A DNA stretch of 64,000 nucleotides from Providencia sp. PROV188 (GCF_027595165.1 NZ_CP097291.1:744001-808000), one strand, 5' to 3'. Counted from the first letter of the stretch, positions 37,648-47,954 are shown. Notes: generated by a model not told the origin, from the letters alone. Made by a program: numbers and translations.

Positions 37648-39009
37648 TTAAGCATGAACAATGGCTTCAAGCTCTGCTCGGTTAACCACTTTTTTATCAA
37701 TCTTGATATAAATACTCATCTCTTCAGCAATCACAACCACATCAAGCACACCGTTCATGGCTTTTAGCTGTTCCTGAAGCTTACTGATATTTTTAAAACG
37801 ATGCGGGAGAACCATGCGAATACTGCTGACGTAAGGCGGTTGTTTCATGGTTAAGCTGATAACGAACCAGATAACGCAAAGTAGTAATCCGCCGATAAAT
37901 ACGGTACTGGCCCCTTCAAATTTATACAACCAGCCGCCCAGAATTCCGCCTAAGGCTACTCCTAGAAATTGGCTGGTGGAGTAGACGCCCATGGCTGTGC
38001 CTTTGTATCCGGCAGGCGCTTCTTTACTGATCAGGGACGGCAAAATGGCTTCCATCACGTTAAATGCAATAAAGAACAGTTGGATCCCTAAGAAGATAAT
38101 CCAAAGTTGGCGACCTGATTGCCATAAAACAATTTCCGCAGCCGCTAAGAGCAAAATGCAGAACAGGAAAACCTGCTTCATCTTGCGCTGTTTTTCTGCG
38201 TAAATAATAAAAGGAAGTACGCAAACAAAGGCGACTAACATGGTGACTAAATACGCTTTCCAGTGATCTTTTGCCAAGTAACCGGCATCGGCCATGATCA
38301 AGGGGAGGGCGACAAAGCTGGACATTAACAGTGTATGTAGGCTTAAAATCCCAACATTCAGCTTGAGAAGTTGAGAGTTAAGTAAAACGGCTTTTAAATT
38401 GCTTTTAACAAAAGCAGATTCACGGTTTACAACATGGTGAGTATTGTTAGGTACCACAAAGATAGTAACGAAAATAGCGCCGACGGCTAATAAAGTGATT
38501 CCCCAAAATAAACCGCTTAAACCAACGGCATGGGTTACAATCGGTCCTAAAACTAAGGCAATAGCAAACGTTACGCCAAAGCTTATACCTAAAAATGCCA
38601 TCGCTTTTGTACGATTTTGCTCACGGGTCAAATCCGATAACAAGGCCATAACGGCAGCAGAGATAGCGCCAGCTCCCTGTAAAGCTCGACCAATAATAAT
38701 GCCCCAAATAGAATCGCTTAATGCGGCAATGACGCTGCCCATAATAAATATCAGCAACCCAAAAATAATCAGTGGTTTGCGACCAATACGGTCAGACATT
38801 AAACCAAAAGGAATTTGAAAAACAGCTTGGCTAAGCCCATAAATACCAATCGCCAAACCAATCAAAAACTCGTTAGCGCCCTGTAAATGCATCCCATAGC
38901 TGGTGAGGATCGGGAGCACCATAAACATGCCAAGCATGCGAAGGGAGAATACGGATCCTAGTCCCCAAGTTGCTCGGAGTTCTAAAGCTGTCATTTTATT
39001 ATCGTTCAT
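37648..39009 (-). CDS. yajR: MFS transporter YajR
   Basis: Major facilitator superfamily proton-coupled efflux-type transporter with unknown substrate. 453 residues (E. coli 454). Twelve predicted helices; the MFS motif A is GLMSDRIGRKPLI near 68-80. After about residue 385 comes the cytosolic YAM domain (YVSSIRM... ferredoxin-like, ending AELEAIVHA), a hallmark of YajR. The start MNDNKM is conserved. Its ATG is only one base from an ERIC repeat, so the 5' untranslated region and ribosome site come from that element. Confidence 0.95.
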   Translation of the reverse strand: MNDNKMTALELRATWGLGSVFSLRMLGMFMVLPILTSYGMHLQGANEFLIGLAIGIYGLSQAVFQIPFGLMSDRIGRKPLIIFGLLIFIMGSVIAALSDSIWGIIIGRALQGAGAISAAVMALLSDLTREQNRTKAMAFLGISFGVTFAIALVLGPIVTHAVGLSGLFWGITLLAVGAIFVTIFVVPNNTHHVVNRESAFVKSNLKAVLLNSQLLKLNVGILSLHTLLMSSFVALPLIMADAGYLAKDHWKAYLVTMLVAFVCVLPFIIYAEKQRKMKQVFLFCILLLAAAEIVLWQSGRQLWIIFLGIQLFFIAFNVMEAILPSLISKEAPAGYKGTAMGVYSTSQFLGVALGGILGGWLYKFEGASTVFIGGLLLCVIWFVISLTMKQPPYVSSIRMVLPHRFKNISKLQEQLKAMNGVLDVVVIAEEMSIYIKIDKKVVNRAELEAIVHA

Positions 39010-39010
39010 A

Positions 39011-39138
39011 AATACTCGTCATATTTCGAGTTGTAGCTGTGTTGGCAGCGCTCACTAACTCAGGTCACATACTGGTGTATGCTCCCTGAGATTAGTTTCA
39101 CTTGCCGCCTTGCTACAACACGAACTATTTTGAGTATT
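39011..39138. repeat. ERIC element (enterobacterial repetitive intergenic consensus)
   Basis: A 128-base imperfect palindrome bounded by AATACTC and GAGTATT. Its arms pair CGAGTTGTAGC with GCTACAAC-CGAACT, and the core has CGCTCACTAACTCAGG against CCTGAG-TTAGT, then CACTTGCCGCC. Length and the core order correspond to the ERIC consensus (CGCTCACCCCAG...CTGGGGATTCAC...CACTTGCCGCC). It sits between the cyoE terminator and the yajR start codon. Confidence 0.85.
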
Positions 39139-39360
39139 CAATTTCTATTCTTTTTATTTCGGGCTGTAGCGGTGCTGGTGTTAATTTAATTTTAAATCAA
39201 TGAGTTAAGTTAGTTTGCTATATGACAATATTGGTTTATTAATAGCAGGCGGCTATTTAACCATAAAAATCATCACAAAAATATTCGCAGACAAAGAAAA
39301 ACGGCGGGAAGTTTGCACTCCCCGCCGTTTGAACACATTTATTGTCAATGATGCAATAAA
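39139..39360. other. Intergenic segment between the ERIC repeat and cyoE
   Basis: AT-rich, no gene. Besides the cyo operon terminator at its right end I see no motif strong enough to name. Confidence 0.6.
39293..39330 (-). terminator. Terminator of cyoABCDE
   Basis: ACGGCGGG (39301-39308) pairs with CCCGCCGT (39321-39328); read leftward the stem is followed by TTTTTC. Confidence 0.9.
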
Positions 39361-40248
39361 TTATCGGACTAACGCTATAACAGTATCGCTTGTAACGGTT
39401 GGGTCAACTGACATCATCACACTTAGCGAAGTAATCGCAACGATGGAGAAGATGAACAGTTTACGCGCCCAAACTCGGTCGTCATTTTCGGTTTTGAAAC
39501 CAGAAATTGCCATACCAAGCCACCATAAGCTAACCGCAGCGCCGACAACCAGATATTTATAGCCCGCGTATCCGCTAATCGCTAACATTAATGTTGCGAC
39601 CATAAACGCAAGGATATACAAGAATATATGAGTCTTAGCGACAGATATGCCCTTGATCACCGGTAACACCGGAATGTTTGCGGCTTTGTAATCCTTAAAG
39701 CGGAAAATTGCGATGGCATATGAGTGCGGCATCTGCCACAAGCTGAATATTAACAGCAGGATTAAGGCTCCAGCGTCAAATTCATTTGTGACAGCGCAGT
39801 AGCCGATAACCGGTGGTGCTGCGCCAGATAGGCTGCCAATCAACGTGCCATAAACTGACTTACGCTTCATGTACAGGCTATACACGCCCACGTACACAAT
39901 GAAACCAATGAGTGCAAGTAGCATTGCCAGTGCATTGGCTGCTACGAGTAGCAGCACCATACCAGCAATACCTAATGCAGCAGCGTAAATCAGGCTAACT
40001 TTCGGGTCAATCAGCCCTTTAACTAAAGGGCGATTCTTAGTTCTTTCCATGATACGGTCAATATCACGGTCGATGTAGTTGTTAAATACACAACCAGAAG
40101 CCACGACCAATGATACACCCAGCAAAGTCGCAATAAACAGCGGGTAGTCAATTGACCCTTTAGAGGCCAGCAGAAAACCGCCGATCACAGAAATCAGATT
40201 TCCGAATATAATTCCTGGTTTGGTCACTTGCAGGTATTGCTTAAACAT
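39361..40248 (-). CDS. cyoE: Protoheme IX farnesyltransferase CyoE (heme O synthase)
   Basis: UbiA-family membrane prenyltransferase that farnesylates heme b to heme O, the high-spin heme of the bo oxidase. 295 residues (E. coli 296). Diphosphate-binding motifs [18 protein letters not shown] (about 57-74) and the second loop [15 protein letters not shown] near 182; about nine helices. Last gene of the cyo operon, 12 bases after cyoD. Its farnesyl diphosphate substrate is the product of ispA, also in this window. Confidence 0.98.
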   Translation of the reverse strand: MFKQYLQVTKPGIIFGNLISVIGGFLLASKGSIDYPLFIATLLGVSLVVASGCVFNNYIDRDIDRIMERTKNRPLVKGLIDPKVSLIYAAALGIAGMVLLLVAANALAMLLALIGFIVYVGVYSLYMKRKSVYGTLIGSLSGAAPPVIGYCAVTNEFDAGALILLLIFSLWQMPHSYAIAIFRFKDYKAANIPVLPVIKGISVAKTHIFLYILAFMVATLMLAISGYAGYKYLVVGAAVSLWWLGMAISGFKTENDDRVWARKLFIFSIVAITSLSVMMSVDPTVTSDTVIALVR

Positions 40249-40260
40249 ATCGGCAACTCT

Positions 40261-40593
40261 TTAGTCGAGCATCATATTGATGTTCAGGTTGTACATAATC
40301 CACAGAGAGCCAATAACAACGATACCGATGATTAGCATAGTGAACAGGAATGCAATCAGGTTCCAGCGCTCATCTGATGATGTATTCATGTGTAAGAAAC
40401 AAACAAGGTGTACAAGGATTTGCACAACAGCCATTCCAACAACAGTTGCTAGAATAACGCCTTGTGAAGCGGTTCCATTCATCACCATCCAGAAAGGAAT
40501 TACAGTCAGGATAACTGACAGAATAAAGCCAATCAGGTATGTCTTAACGCTACCGTGGCTTGCTCCAGTATGAGCATCTTTTGCATGACTCAT
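40261..40593 (-). CDS. cyoD: Cytochrome bo3 ubiquinol oxidase subunit IV
   Basis: Small three-helix subunit of the oxidase, thought to help assemble the metal centres of subunit I. 110 residues (E. coli 109). [26 protein letters not shown] opens with a His-rich cytoplasmic tail, then three membrane helices, with [17 protein letters not shown] between the second and third. It starts on the base after the cyoC stop. Confidence 0.97.
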   Translation of the reverse strand: MSHAKDAHTGASHGSVKTYLIGFILSVILTVIPFWMVMNGTASQGVILATVVGMAVVQILVHLVCFLHMNTSSDERWNLIAFLFTMLIIGIVVIGSLWIMYNLNINMMLD

Positions 40594-41208
40594 TTAAATA
40601 GCCCCCAGAAGATAAACAACGGTAAATACACAGATCCAAACAACATCTAAGAAGTGCCAGAACAGGCTCAGGCAGTTCAGACGGGTTTTGTTAACCGCAG
40701 TCAGACCACGACGACAGTTTTGGATAATCATCAGAATGATCCAAACCAGACCACAAGTTACGTGGATACCGTGAGTCGCAACTAATGCGAAGAAAGCAGA
40801 TAAGAAGCCACTGCGATCTGGGCCGTAGCCTTCAGCGATCAGTTCGTGGAACTCATAAACTTCCATAACAACGAAGCCAAGACCAAATAAGAAAGTAATG
40901 AACAGCCATAAGTTAACGGCAGCCACTTTCTCTTTGTGCATTGCAATCATTGCAAAACCGTAGGTGATACTACTGAATAACAGTAAGAATGTTTCACCTA
41001 ATACGAACTGCAAACTAAAGATGTCTTTACCAGCAGGACCGCCAGCAGTGCCATCAGATAAAACCACGTAAGTTGCAAACAAGCTAGCAAACAGGATCAG
41101 GTCACTCATTAAGTAGATCCAGAATCCGAATACTTTTGTTGCACCCGCATCGTGGTGCCCATGCTCTGCATGGGCTACATTATGATTAGTCATTGTATTA
41201 GTTGACAT
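40594..41208 (-). CDS. cyoC: Cytochrome bo3 ubiquinol oxidase subunit III
   Basis: Five-helix subunit of the terminal oxidase. 204 residues, the E. coli length. The His-rich N-terminus ([16 protein letters not shown]) leads into [35 protein letters not shown] ends the protein. Its start overlaps the end of cyoB by 11 bases, indicating translational coupling. Confidence 0.98.
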   Translation of the reverse strand: MSTNTMTNHNVAHAEHGHHDAGATKVFGFWIYLMSDLILFASLFATYVVLSDGTAGGPAGKDIFSLQFVLGETFLLLFSSITYGFAMIAMHKEKVAAVNLWLFITFLFGLGFVVMEVYEFHELIAEGYGPDRSGFLSAFFALVATHGIHVTCGLVWIILMIIQNCRRGLTAVNKTRLNCLSLFWHFLDVVWICVFTVVYLLGAI

Positions 41209-43189
41209 CGTTCACACCTGCCTTACGTAATTCTTCAAAGTGCTTATTCTCGATTTGTTCGATTTCAGCCACAGGTACGTAGTAATCAACATCTTCGTCG
41301 AAGCTTTTTGCAATCCAAGTAACAATCATGCCACCGAAACCAACGATTGCCAGCCACCAGATGTGCCAGATCATTGCGAAACCAAAAATTAAGCTAAATG
41401 CAGCGATGATAACGCCAGCGCCTGTATTTTTCGGCATATGAATTTCTTCATATGAAGTAGGTTTCTTATGAGCGATACCTTTCTCTTTCATATCCCACCA
41501 AGCATCGCGAGTTTGAATCTGTGGTTCAACAGCGAAGTTGTAGAATGGTGCCGGAGAAGAAGTTGCCCACTCCAGAGTACGTCCACCCCATGGGTCACCG
41601 GTTAAATCACGGTTTTCATGACGGTCACGGATACTCACGATAATTTGGATAACTTGGCAAGCAATACCCAGAGCAATCAGACCAGCACCACACGCAGCTG
41701 CAACCAGCATACCGTGATAGGTTGGATCAATATTTTGGCTCAGACGACGGGTCATGCCCATAAAGCCAAGGATATATAACGGCATGAATGCTAAGAAGAA
41801 ACCAGTGATCCAGAACCAGAAGGCACGAACACCCCATTTTTCATTCAGCGTGAAGCCGTAAGCTTTCGGGAACCAGTAAGTCATACCAGCGAAGCATCCG
41901 AATACTACACCACCGATAATAACGTTATGGAAGTGAGCAATCAGGAACAGGCTGTTGTGCAGAACGAAGTTCGCACCTGGAACCGCTAAGAGAACACCAG
42001 TCATACCACCCACAGAGAAGGTGATGATAAAACCGATAGTCCATAACATTGGTGATTTGAACTCGATACGACCTTGGTACATGGTGAACAGCCAGTTGAA
42101 AATCTTAACCCCTGTAGGGATTGCGATAATCATTGTAGCGATACCAAAGAAGGCGTTAACGTTCGCACCTGATCCCATCGTAAAGAAGTGGTGTAACCAA
42201 ACGATGAAGGACATAACGGTGATAACGATGGTTGCCCACACTAATGAGGTATAACCAAACAAACGCTTTTTCGAGAAGGTTGCTGCAATTTCTGAGAACA
42301 CACCGAACACTGGCAGAACAAGGATATACACCTCAGGGTGACCCCATGCCCAAATCAGGTTGATGTACATCATCATGTTGCCGCCCATATCGTTAGTGAA
42401 GAAATGGGTGCCCAGATAACGGTCTAATGTCAGTAACGTGATGGTCACTGTCAGAATTGGGAATGCTGCAATAATCAGGATGTTAGTACAGAATGCTGCC
42501 CAGCTAAATACTGGCATTTTCATCATCGACATACCCGGTGCACGCATGCGGATAATGGTCGCGAAGAAGTTAACACCTGTTAATAGCGTACCAATACCGG
42601 ATATCTGGAGACTCCATATCCAATAATCGACCCCGACCCCCGGGTTGTACTCCAAGCCGGACAGAGGAGGGTATGCTAACCAACCAGTTTGTGCGAATTC
42701 ACCTACCCCTAATGAGATGTTGATTAATACAACACCTACTACGAAGAACCAGAAGCTCAGTGAGTTAAGGAATGGGAATGCAACGTCACGGGCACCAATT
42801 TGCAGAGGAACAACTAAGTTCATCAGACCAACAACAAATGGAGTTGCCATGAAGAAAATCATGATAACGCCGTGCGCTGTAAAGATCTGATCATAGTGGT
42901 GAGGGTTTAAGAAACCTTCTTGACCCGCTGAAGCCAGCACTTGCTGACCACGCATCATGATAGCATCCGCGAATCCACGGAATAACATCACCATCGCAAC
43001 GATGATGTACATAATACCAATTTTTTTATGGTCAACAGACGTTAACCACTCTTTCCACAGCCATTTCCATTTTCCGAAATAGGTGATTGCACCAACTAAG
43101 CCAAGTCCACCGAGGACAATGGCAATCAGTGTAATAACGATAATCGGTTCATGAAGTGGAACTGCGTCCAGTGTTAATTTTCCAAACAT
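41198..43189 (-). CDS. cyoB: Cytochrome bo3 ubiquinol oxidase subunit I
   Basis: Catalytic heme-copper subunit that reduces oxygen to water and pumps protons. 663 residues from ATG 43189, the E. coli length; GAGGA at the cyoA end supplies the ribosome site, and an upstream in-frame extension to 43213 is rejected. [10 protein letters not shown] contains a heme ligand, [11 protein letters not shown] carries the CuB His and the cross-linked Tyr, WLHHFF the other two CuB His ligands and [12 protein letters not shown] the last heme ligands. About 15 helices. Four-base gap after cyoA. Confidence 0.98.
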   Translation of the reverse strand: MFGKLTLDAVPLHEPIIVITLIAIVLGGLGLVGAITYFGKWKWLWKEWLTSVDHKKIGIMYIIVAMVMLFRGFADAIMMRGQQVLASAGQEGFLNPHHYDQIFTAHGVIMIFFMATPFVVGLMNLVVPLQIGARDVAFPFLNSLSFWFFVVGVVLINISLGVGEFAQTGWLAYPPLSGLEYNPGVGVDYWIWSLQISGIGTLLTGVNFFATIIRMRAPGMSMMKMPVFSWAAFCTNILIIAAFPILTVTITLLTLDRYLGTHFFTNDMGGNMMMYINLIWAWGHPEVYILVLPVFGVFSEIAATFSKKRLFGYTSLVWATIVITVMSFIVWLHHFFTMGSGANVNAFFGIATMIIAIPTGVKIFNWLFTMYQGRIEFKSPMLWTIGFIITFSVGGMTGVLLAVPGANFVLHNSLFLIAHFHNVIIGGVVFGCFAGMTYWFPKAYGFTLNEKWGVRAFWFWITGFFLAFMPLYILGFMGMTRRLSQNIDPTYHGMLVAAACGAGLIALGIACQVIQIIVSIRDRHENRDLTGDPWGGRTLEWATSSPAPFYNFAVEPQIQTRDAWWDMKEKGIAHKKPTSYEEIHMPKNTGAGVIIAAFSLIFGFAMIWHIWWLAIVGFGGMIVTWIAKSFDEDVDYYVPVAEIEQIENKHFEELRKAGVNDVN

Positions 43190-43193
43190 GCCC

Positions 43194-44186
43194 TTATTCC
43201 TCAGCGCCTGCATGAGCGTTATGGCTCATATGCATTGAATGACCTGTAGATTCTTGCGCTTGAGCAGTGTTGCCCATGTGCATAGAATGATTTGCTTCAT
43301 TATTCGCATCTACAGGAGCGTGACCTTTATGGTGCTCATGACCAAACTTCATAATGATGTCTTCATAAAGTTTAGGTTTCACGCTAGAGAAGTAGGTAAC
43401 AGGAACGTTCATGCTAGGTTTAGCAACTTCGTCGAATGCCTGCATCGTATCCATAGTTTTTGGTGATGCTTTTACTTTCTGTACCCACTCATCGAAGCCT
43501 TGGCGATCTGCTGTAGCAATAGCATTAAACTTCATATCTGAGAATCCGTGACCGCTATAGCTTGCTGAGAAGCCTTTATAGGTACCTGGTTCGTTAGCGA
43601 TTAAGTGAAGTTTTGTCTGCATACCCGCCATCGCGTAGATCTGTCCACCTAAAGATGGGATGAAGAATGAGTTCATCACAGAATCAGACGTGATTTTGAA
43701 GTTTACAGGAACACCAGTAGGGAATGCGATTTCATTGACTGTAGCAATGCCTTGATCTGGATAGATAAAGATCCATTTCCAGTCAGCTGAAATAACTTGA
43801 ATGGTAACAGGTTCCTGATCACTAACTAATGGCTGATACGGGTCCAGCTCATGAGTCGTTTTCCAAGTGATAGCACCTAGAATAATGATAATAATGATAG
43901 GAACTGTCCAGCAGACTAACTCAATTTTGTTAGAGTGAGCCCAGTTAGGACGGTAGGTAGCTGACTTATTGGATTCACGATATTTTACAGCGAAGATAAT
44001 CGCCATAAAAATAACAGGAATCACAACAAGGAGCATCAAACCAATTGCAATAAGAATCAGTTCTTTTTGTTTTACGCCAACGGCGCCTTTCGGATCCATC
44101 AACACCATATCACAACCGCCTAATAATAAGGCTGCTGCAACAAGTGAGATTGCTCCAATGCTTTTTTTGTAGTTCATAAGTCTCAT
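43194..44186 (-). CDS. cyoA: Cytochrome bo3 ubiquinol oxidase subunit II (lipoprotein)
   Basis: Lipid-anchored subunit II. About 330 residues from ATG 44186 (MRLMNYKKS, matching the E. coli start); a longer frame to 44237 is not conserved. Lipobox LLLGGC near residue 24, two membrane helices, then a cupredoxin-fold domain ([21 protein letters not shown]) lacking copper ligands, as expected for quinol oxidases. The C-terminal tail is His/Met-rich (HEHHKGHAP..., [15 protein letters not shown]). First gene of cyoABCDE, with a CRP-like site about 125 bases upstream. Confidence 0.96.
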   Translation of the reverse strand: MRLMNYKKSIGAISLVAAALLLGGCDMVLMDPKGAVGVKQKELILIAIGLMLLVVIPVIFMAIIFAVKYRESNKSATYRPNWAHSNKIELVCWTVPIIIIIILGAITWKTTHELDPYQPLVSDQEPVTIQVISADWKWIFIYPDQGIATVNEIAFPTGVPVNFKITSDSVMNSFFIPSLGGQIYAMAGMQTKLHLIANEPGTYKGFSASYSGHGFSDMKFNAIATADRQGFDEWVQKVKASPKTMDTMQAFDEVAKPSMNVPVTYFSSVKPKLYEDIIMKFGHEHHKGHAPVDANNEANHSMHMGNTAQAQESTGHSMHMSHNAHAGAEE

Positions 44187-44612
44187 CCACGACCCCAAAT
44201 GACAAGAATCTAATTGTCGTTTCATCAGTGCGGGCATTTTACGGTAAGGTTGTGCGAGTGTAAATGATTGTAAGGTAAAGAAACGGAATTGTTAGCTCTT
44301 TATGTTAATATGATCACATGTAAAGCTTTTGCTTCTAAAAAGTTAAAATTGCTGCTAATTATAGGTATGTTTTGATAAAACAGTATGAATACTAAATTAT
44401 CTTGGTAATTTTTCAAAGAAAAATATATACAAAATTGACAAAAAAATGTGAAAACTGCTTGGGTTGTTAAGATATTCCGTAGGGGAAATTACTGATTATA
44501 TTGCCGATAAAGTGAAATTGGCTACTTTACCGGCAAAATAATAAAGAAAAATTGTTACATTTTTGAAACTAAAGGAAATATGTTAAAAATATAAACAATA
44601 TTTCCTTAGTCA
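44187..44612. promoter_or_regulatory. cyo promoter region and 3' region of the channel gene
   Basis: No gene seen. Right half: hairpin AAGGAAATAT/ATATTTCCTT (44572-44607) directly after the channel gene and a second imperfect one, TTGCCGATAAAGT/ACTTTACCGGCAA (44501-44536), probably ending that transcript. Left half: CRP-like site 44303-44318 and, reading leftward, a possible -10 TACACT at 44257-44262, which would put the CRP site near -61 of cyo. Confidence 0.6.
44303..44318. promoter_or_regulatory. CRP-like site upstream of cyoA
   Basis: TGTTA-ATATGA-TCACA matches nine of ten core positions of TGTGA-N6-TCACA. CRP control of the cyo operon is established in E. coli, which supports the call. 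Confidence 0.5.
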
Positions 44613-45386
44613 CTAGAAGTTATACTTTAATGTATAAATGATTGCATCTTGGTAGAAATCATCACCTAACTTATTGTCAGCATAACGATATTGAATACCA
44701 GCAGCTAAATTTGGTGTGGCGTTCCACCAGAAAGCTAATGCGCCGTTCACGCCATCACGCCCACCGTTGCCATAACGCTCATGACGTGCAAATTCCATTT
44801 CATGCCAGTTAGTGATCATGAAATCTTCTTGGAACATTTTGAAGTTATAACCAGCAACCCAACCAACTACATAGCCGTTATTACCGGAATAATAGGTTTG
44901 GTCAACATAGTGCAAAGCCACGAAAGGTTTGAACCACAGATCACCAATCGAGGTGTTATAACCGATACCATAAAGTGTGTTGACTTCGTGGAAGTTGCCG
45001 CCGTGTTTGTCACCCGGTAAAGACCAAGTACCATAAACGTGGCCGTATAAGTTGAACCCAGTATCTGCGATATAGACGCGAGCTGTTGTTTTCAGCGTAT
45101 AACGCTGGTTTTTGCCTGGATCTTCATGCTGTTTATTAAATGGGTTTTCAACGTCAAAGAAACCATATAATTCACCCCAATTGAAATTAGCGCCACCTTC
45201 TAATTCGAAGTAAGCGAAATCTTCCTTATGGGTTGTATTTTTAGATTTATTTTCTGTATGACGGGACCAGTCGAGATAGTTCACGTTGATATCTGCGAAA
45301 CCATTCTGATACCCAAGAAAATTTTCAGCATTTGCGGTCCCTGCCAATGATGCTAGAGCAGCAGCACAGAGTAGTGTTTTTTTCAT
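44613..45386 (-). CDS. OmpK/Tsx-family outer-membrane channel
   Basis: Predicted 12-stranded outer-membrane barrel of the nucleoside-specific channel family. 257 residues, shorter than E. coli Tsx (about 294) and closer to the OmpK branch. Signal peptide ends at ANA near residue 20; FADINVNYLDWS, FAYFELEGGANFNWGELYGFFDVENPF and the C-terminal YTLKYNF with terminal Phe are family features. E. coli has tsx between secF and nrdR; here the family member lies by cyo and ampG. A perfect GTGA-N6-TCAC dyad upstream fits CRP control, known for tsx. Confidence 0.85.
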   Translation of the reverse strand: MKKTLLCAAALASLAGTANAENFLGYQNGFADINVNYLDWSRHTENKSKNTTHKEDFAYFELEGGANFNWGELYGFFDVENPFNKQHEDPGKNQRYTLKTTARVYIADTGFNLYGHVYGTWSLPGDKHGGNFHEVNTLYGIGYNTSIGDLWFKPFVALHYVDQTYYSGNNGYVVGWVAGYNFKMFQEDFMITNWHEMEFARHERYGNGGRDGVNGALAFWWNATPNLAAGIQYRYADNKLGDDFYQDAIIYTLKYNF

Positions 45387-45519
45387 AAGACATTATTTTC
45401 GTTTATGTATTAATAAAAATTAGTTGTTACGCAAATTTTTAGCTTGTCAACTAACCATCCTCAAACATGTGAGATATTAAGCTTTCAATTTGTAATTAAA
45501 AAATCCCTTTCAGAAAATG

Positions 45520-45535
45520 AGTGATTCAAATCACG
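45520..45535. promoter_or_regulatory. CRP-like site upstream of the OmpK/Tsx-family gene
   Basis: AGTGA-TTCAAA-TCACG: the GTGA/TCAC halves are a perfect dyad, eight of ten core positions of the CRP consensus. It also fits an FNR site (TGAT-N4-ATCA) apart from the outermost bases, so the regulator is uncertain. Confidence 0.55.
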
Positions 45536-45595
45536 TTTTTATCGATCTTTAAGCGATATTTGCAAGAGAGATCTAATTTGCGAAAAAAGGAGAGA

Positions 45596-45626
45596 TTCCC
45601 CAAATTAATTAGTTTAACTTGGGGAA
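45596..45626 (-). terminator. Probable terminator of yajG-ampG
   Basis: TTCCCCAAATTAA (45596-45608) pairs with TTAACTTGGGGAA (45614-45626) with one mismatch; read leftward, a T-run follows after about eight bases. Confidence 0.6.
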
Positions 45627-45663
45627 GTCGTGAGCTGAATAGAATGGGAATCAATCAAAAACA

Positions 45664-47190
45664 TCAGAATGATTTATGTTTTATGGCTTTGCGGACAGCG
45701 AGGAAGTCGAGGGTTCCACCAACAATAAGGCTGATAGCACCAATGGCTATACCAATGTTAAATATGAGATTCTGATAAGTTGGGAGCGCTAACCACAGGG
45801 ATATATGGGTAGTAAACAAGTAAACTTTCACCCCTGCAAATGATGTGATTAGTAAACTAATTAACCAAACCGTCAGTATACATGCTGCTGCCATTAGCGC
45901 ATAAACCGCGATTTTATATTCTCGAGGAAAAAACTCTCTACGTTGAAATTCTCCCGTATCTTGGGTGTATAACAACGAAGTTCGGCAAGCGAGTAGCAAT
46001 AAAACCCCCGGTACTGCAACGCCGATGGAAATTAAGTAGAACATGGGCCAGCCATAGGTGCTGACAAAAATACTTGCGACGGGGCCGATATAGACACGGC
46101 CTACAGCGGATAATGCTGAAAGCAAGGCGAATTGAGTGGCTGATAAAGACTTATTACATAATGTCATTAATAAGGCGACAAATGCCGCAGTTCCCATTCC
46201 TGAAAAGATATTTTCGAGGAATATAATAGATCCCATGCTGATAATATTTGGCGGTGTTACTGCGAGGAACCAGTAGCCGATATTCGAACCACCTTGAAGT
46301 ACACCGAAGACGAATAATGCTCTAAATAGGCTCATATTCTTCATCAGATAACCCCCAAATAGGGCTCCGATGATTGTCGCCGCCATACCAACGGTTTTAT
46401 TTACTGTACCTACTTCGCTTAAACTAAAGCCAAGGGCATTGAGTAAAAAGTTAGTATTTAGCGCCATAACGAAAGCGTCTCCCATCTTATAAAAGATAAG
46501 AAGCAGTAAAATCAGCCATGCATTATTGCGGCTAAAAAATTCGGCAAGTGGCTCATAAATAGCATCTTTTAACGAAGTTGGTGGAGCGGTATTTTCTTGA
46601 GGTTCTTTCGCAAAAAGTGTTGCGAAGATCCCAATAAACATTAGCCCTGCCATGAATAAATAAAGTTGCTGCCAAGTGAGGAATTTATCAGCAAGCCAAA
46701 GTGCTAATCCCCCAGAAACCAACATACTGATGCGATAGCCCATGACCGATGTTGCTGCACCAATACCTCGCTCTTCTGCACTTAATAAATCTGTTTTATA
46801 GGCATCAAAGACAATATCTTGGGATGCGGAACAGAAGGCTACAGTGACCGCTAGCGCAGCTAACCACCAAAGGTGCTCCGACGGATTCATAAAACTCATG
46901 CCTGCAATGCTAATAACAAGCAAAATTTGCGTTGTTAATAGCCACCCTCTACGTCGCCCTAAAAATGGGGGGGTATAGCGATCCATCATGGGGGACCATA
47001 GAAATTTTAAAACGTAGGCCTGACCGACGAGAGAAAAGAAACCGATGGTTTTAATGTCAATTTTTTCAACGGTTAACCAAGCTTGTAATGTTCCAGCGGT
47101 TAATGCCAAGGGCAACCCTGAGACAAATCCCAGTAAAATTAAGGTCACATTATTGGGCAGTGTAAATCTGGGTAGTGTAAAACGTGGCAT
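45664..47190 (-). CDS. ampG: Muropeptide (anhydromuropeptide) permease AmpG
   Basis: Inner-membrane importer of GlcNAc-anhydroMurNAc peptides for cell-wall recycling; in species with inducible AmpC it supplies the inducing muropeptides. 508 residues from ATG 47190 (GAGGGA upstream); the frame extends to 47259 but is not conserved there. GFVSGLPLALTAGTLQAWL near 20, SPMMDRYTPPFLGRRRGW near 70, and CSASQDIVFDAYKTDLL near 120 are highly conserved. About 14 helices. Downstream of yajG on the same strand, as in E. coli. Confidence 0.96.
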   Translation of the reverse strand: MPRFTLPRFTLPNNVTLILLGFVSGLPLALTAGTLQAWLTVEKIDIKTIGFFSLVGQAYVLKFLWSPMMDRYTPPFLGRRRGWLLTTQILLVISIAGMSFMNPSEHLWWLAALAVTVAFCSASQDIVFDAYKTDLLSAEERGIGAATSVMGYRISMLVSGGLALWLADKFLTWQQLYLFMAGLMFIGIFATLFAKEPQENTAPPTSLKDAIYEPLAEFFSRNNAWLILLLLIFYKMGDAFVMALNTNFLLNALGFSLSEVGTVNKTVGMAATIIGALFGGYLMKNMSLFRALFVFGVLQGGSNIGYWFLAVTPPNIISMGSIIFLENIFSGMGTAAFVALLMTLCNKSLSATQFALLSALSAVGRVYIGPVASIFVSTYGWPMFYLISIGVAVPGVLLLLACRTSLLYTQDTGEFQRREFFPREYKIAVYALMAAACILTVWLISLLITSFAGVKVYLFTTHISLWLALPTYQNLIFNIGIAIGAISLIVGGTLDFLAVRKAIKHKSF

Positions 47191-47372
47191 TATTCCCTCA
47201 TCGCCTGATGCTGGTGTATTATGTTGCGCGAAGAATGGCGCAGTAGAAAGATAAAACAACCCAAGCTATTTGTATTAAAGAAATAACTCGGGTTAGTAGG
47301 ATAAAGCAGACTGTTTTTACAGTCTCCGATGAACCAGAATGATACTAGTATGAATTCATTCTTGATACGCGA

Positions 47373-47954
47373 TTAATATCGTGAATTTTGTCTGATAAAA
47401 TCGGCCACTTCTTGGTCTTTCGCCATATCTGAAATTAAATCACTTAAAGCAAGGTTAATTGCCGCAGCAATTTTTTCATTGGTTGCGCCTAATGCCCCTT
47501 GGGTATTGTAATTACGGCTATAAGTCCGGCTCTTAGTTGAGCCATTTGGTGCGGTAGCATTAACGACAACGCTGGAATTAACCGTAATATTATGGCGTAA
47601 ACTTCCTTCACTCACTTGGGTGTTCAACTTGTTTAATTGAACCACTAAGTTGATATTGGCGGGAGATGTCACCATGAAACCACGAGCAGCCATTTGCTTT
47701 TCTACGGCTTCTTGCATTAGATAACGCGGATCGCGAGAGGGATTTAGCACCTCTAAAGTACCGTTTCGGTTAATTTCAGCTAATGCGCGATTTGTACGGT
47801 TATCAACGCTACTCACGCTAATTGAAGTCGCATTGAGCGTCGGGTTTTTGGCTGGTAATGCAATTTTAGGTTCGAGGGGCAGCGTATTAGACGGTGCAGT
47901 ACAGCCCGCTAATAAAAATAACGCAAAAAGTGGAAAACACAGTTTTCTTAACAT
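47373..47954 (-). CDS. yajG: YajG family lipoprotein
   Basis: Lipoprotein of unknown function conserved next to ampG and bolA. 193 residues from ATG 47954 (GGAAG upstream), close to E. coli (192). Signal sequence and lipobox LFLLAGC put the lipidated Cys at residue 17. RYLMQEAVEKQMAARGFMV near 76 and AAINLALSDLISDMAKDQEVADFIRQN at the end are family blocks. An in-frame extension to 48104 would hide the lipoprotein signal and is rejected. Confidence 0.93.
   Translation of the reverse strand: MLRKLCFPLFALFLLAGCTAPSNTLPLEPKIALPAKNPTLNATSISVSSVDNRTNRALAEINRNGTLEVLNPSRDPRYLMQEAVEKQMAARGFMVTSPANINLVVQLNKLNTQVSEGSLRHNITVNSSVVVNATAPNGSTKSRTYSRNYNTQGALGATNEKIAAAINLALSDLISDMAKDQEVADFIRQNSRY

Larger units (their letters stand above)
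45387..45663. promoter_or_regulatory. Promoter region of the OmpK/Tsx-family gene
   Basis: No gene. Holds the ampG terminator hairpin at the right, the CRP-like dyad 45520-45535, a leftward -10-like TAATAT (45474-45479) that would place the dyad near -61, and a consensus TTGACA (reverse of 45445-45450) for a possible second promoter. Confidence 0.55.
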
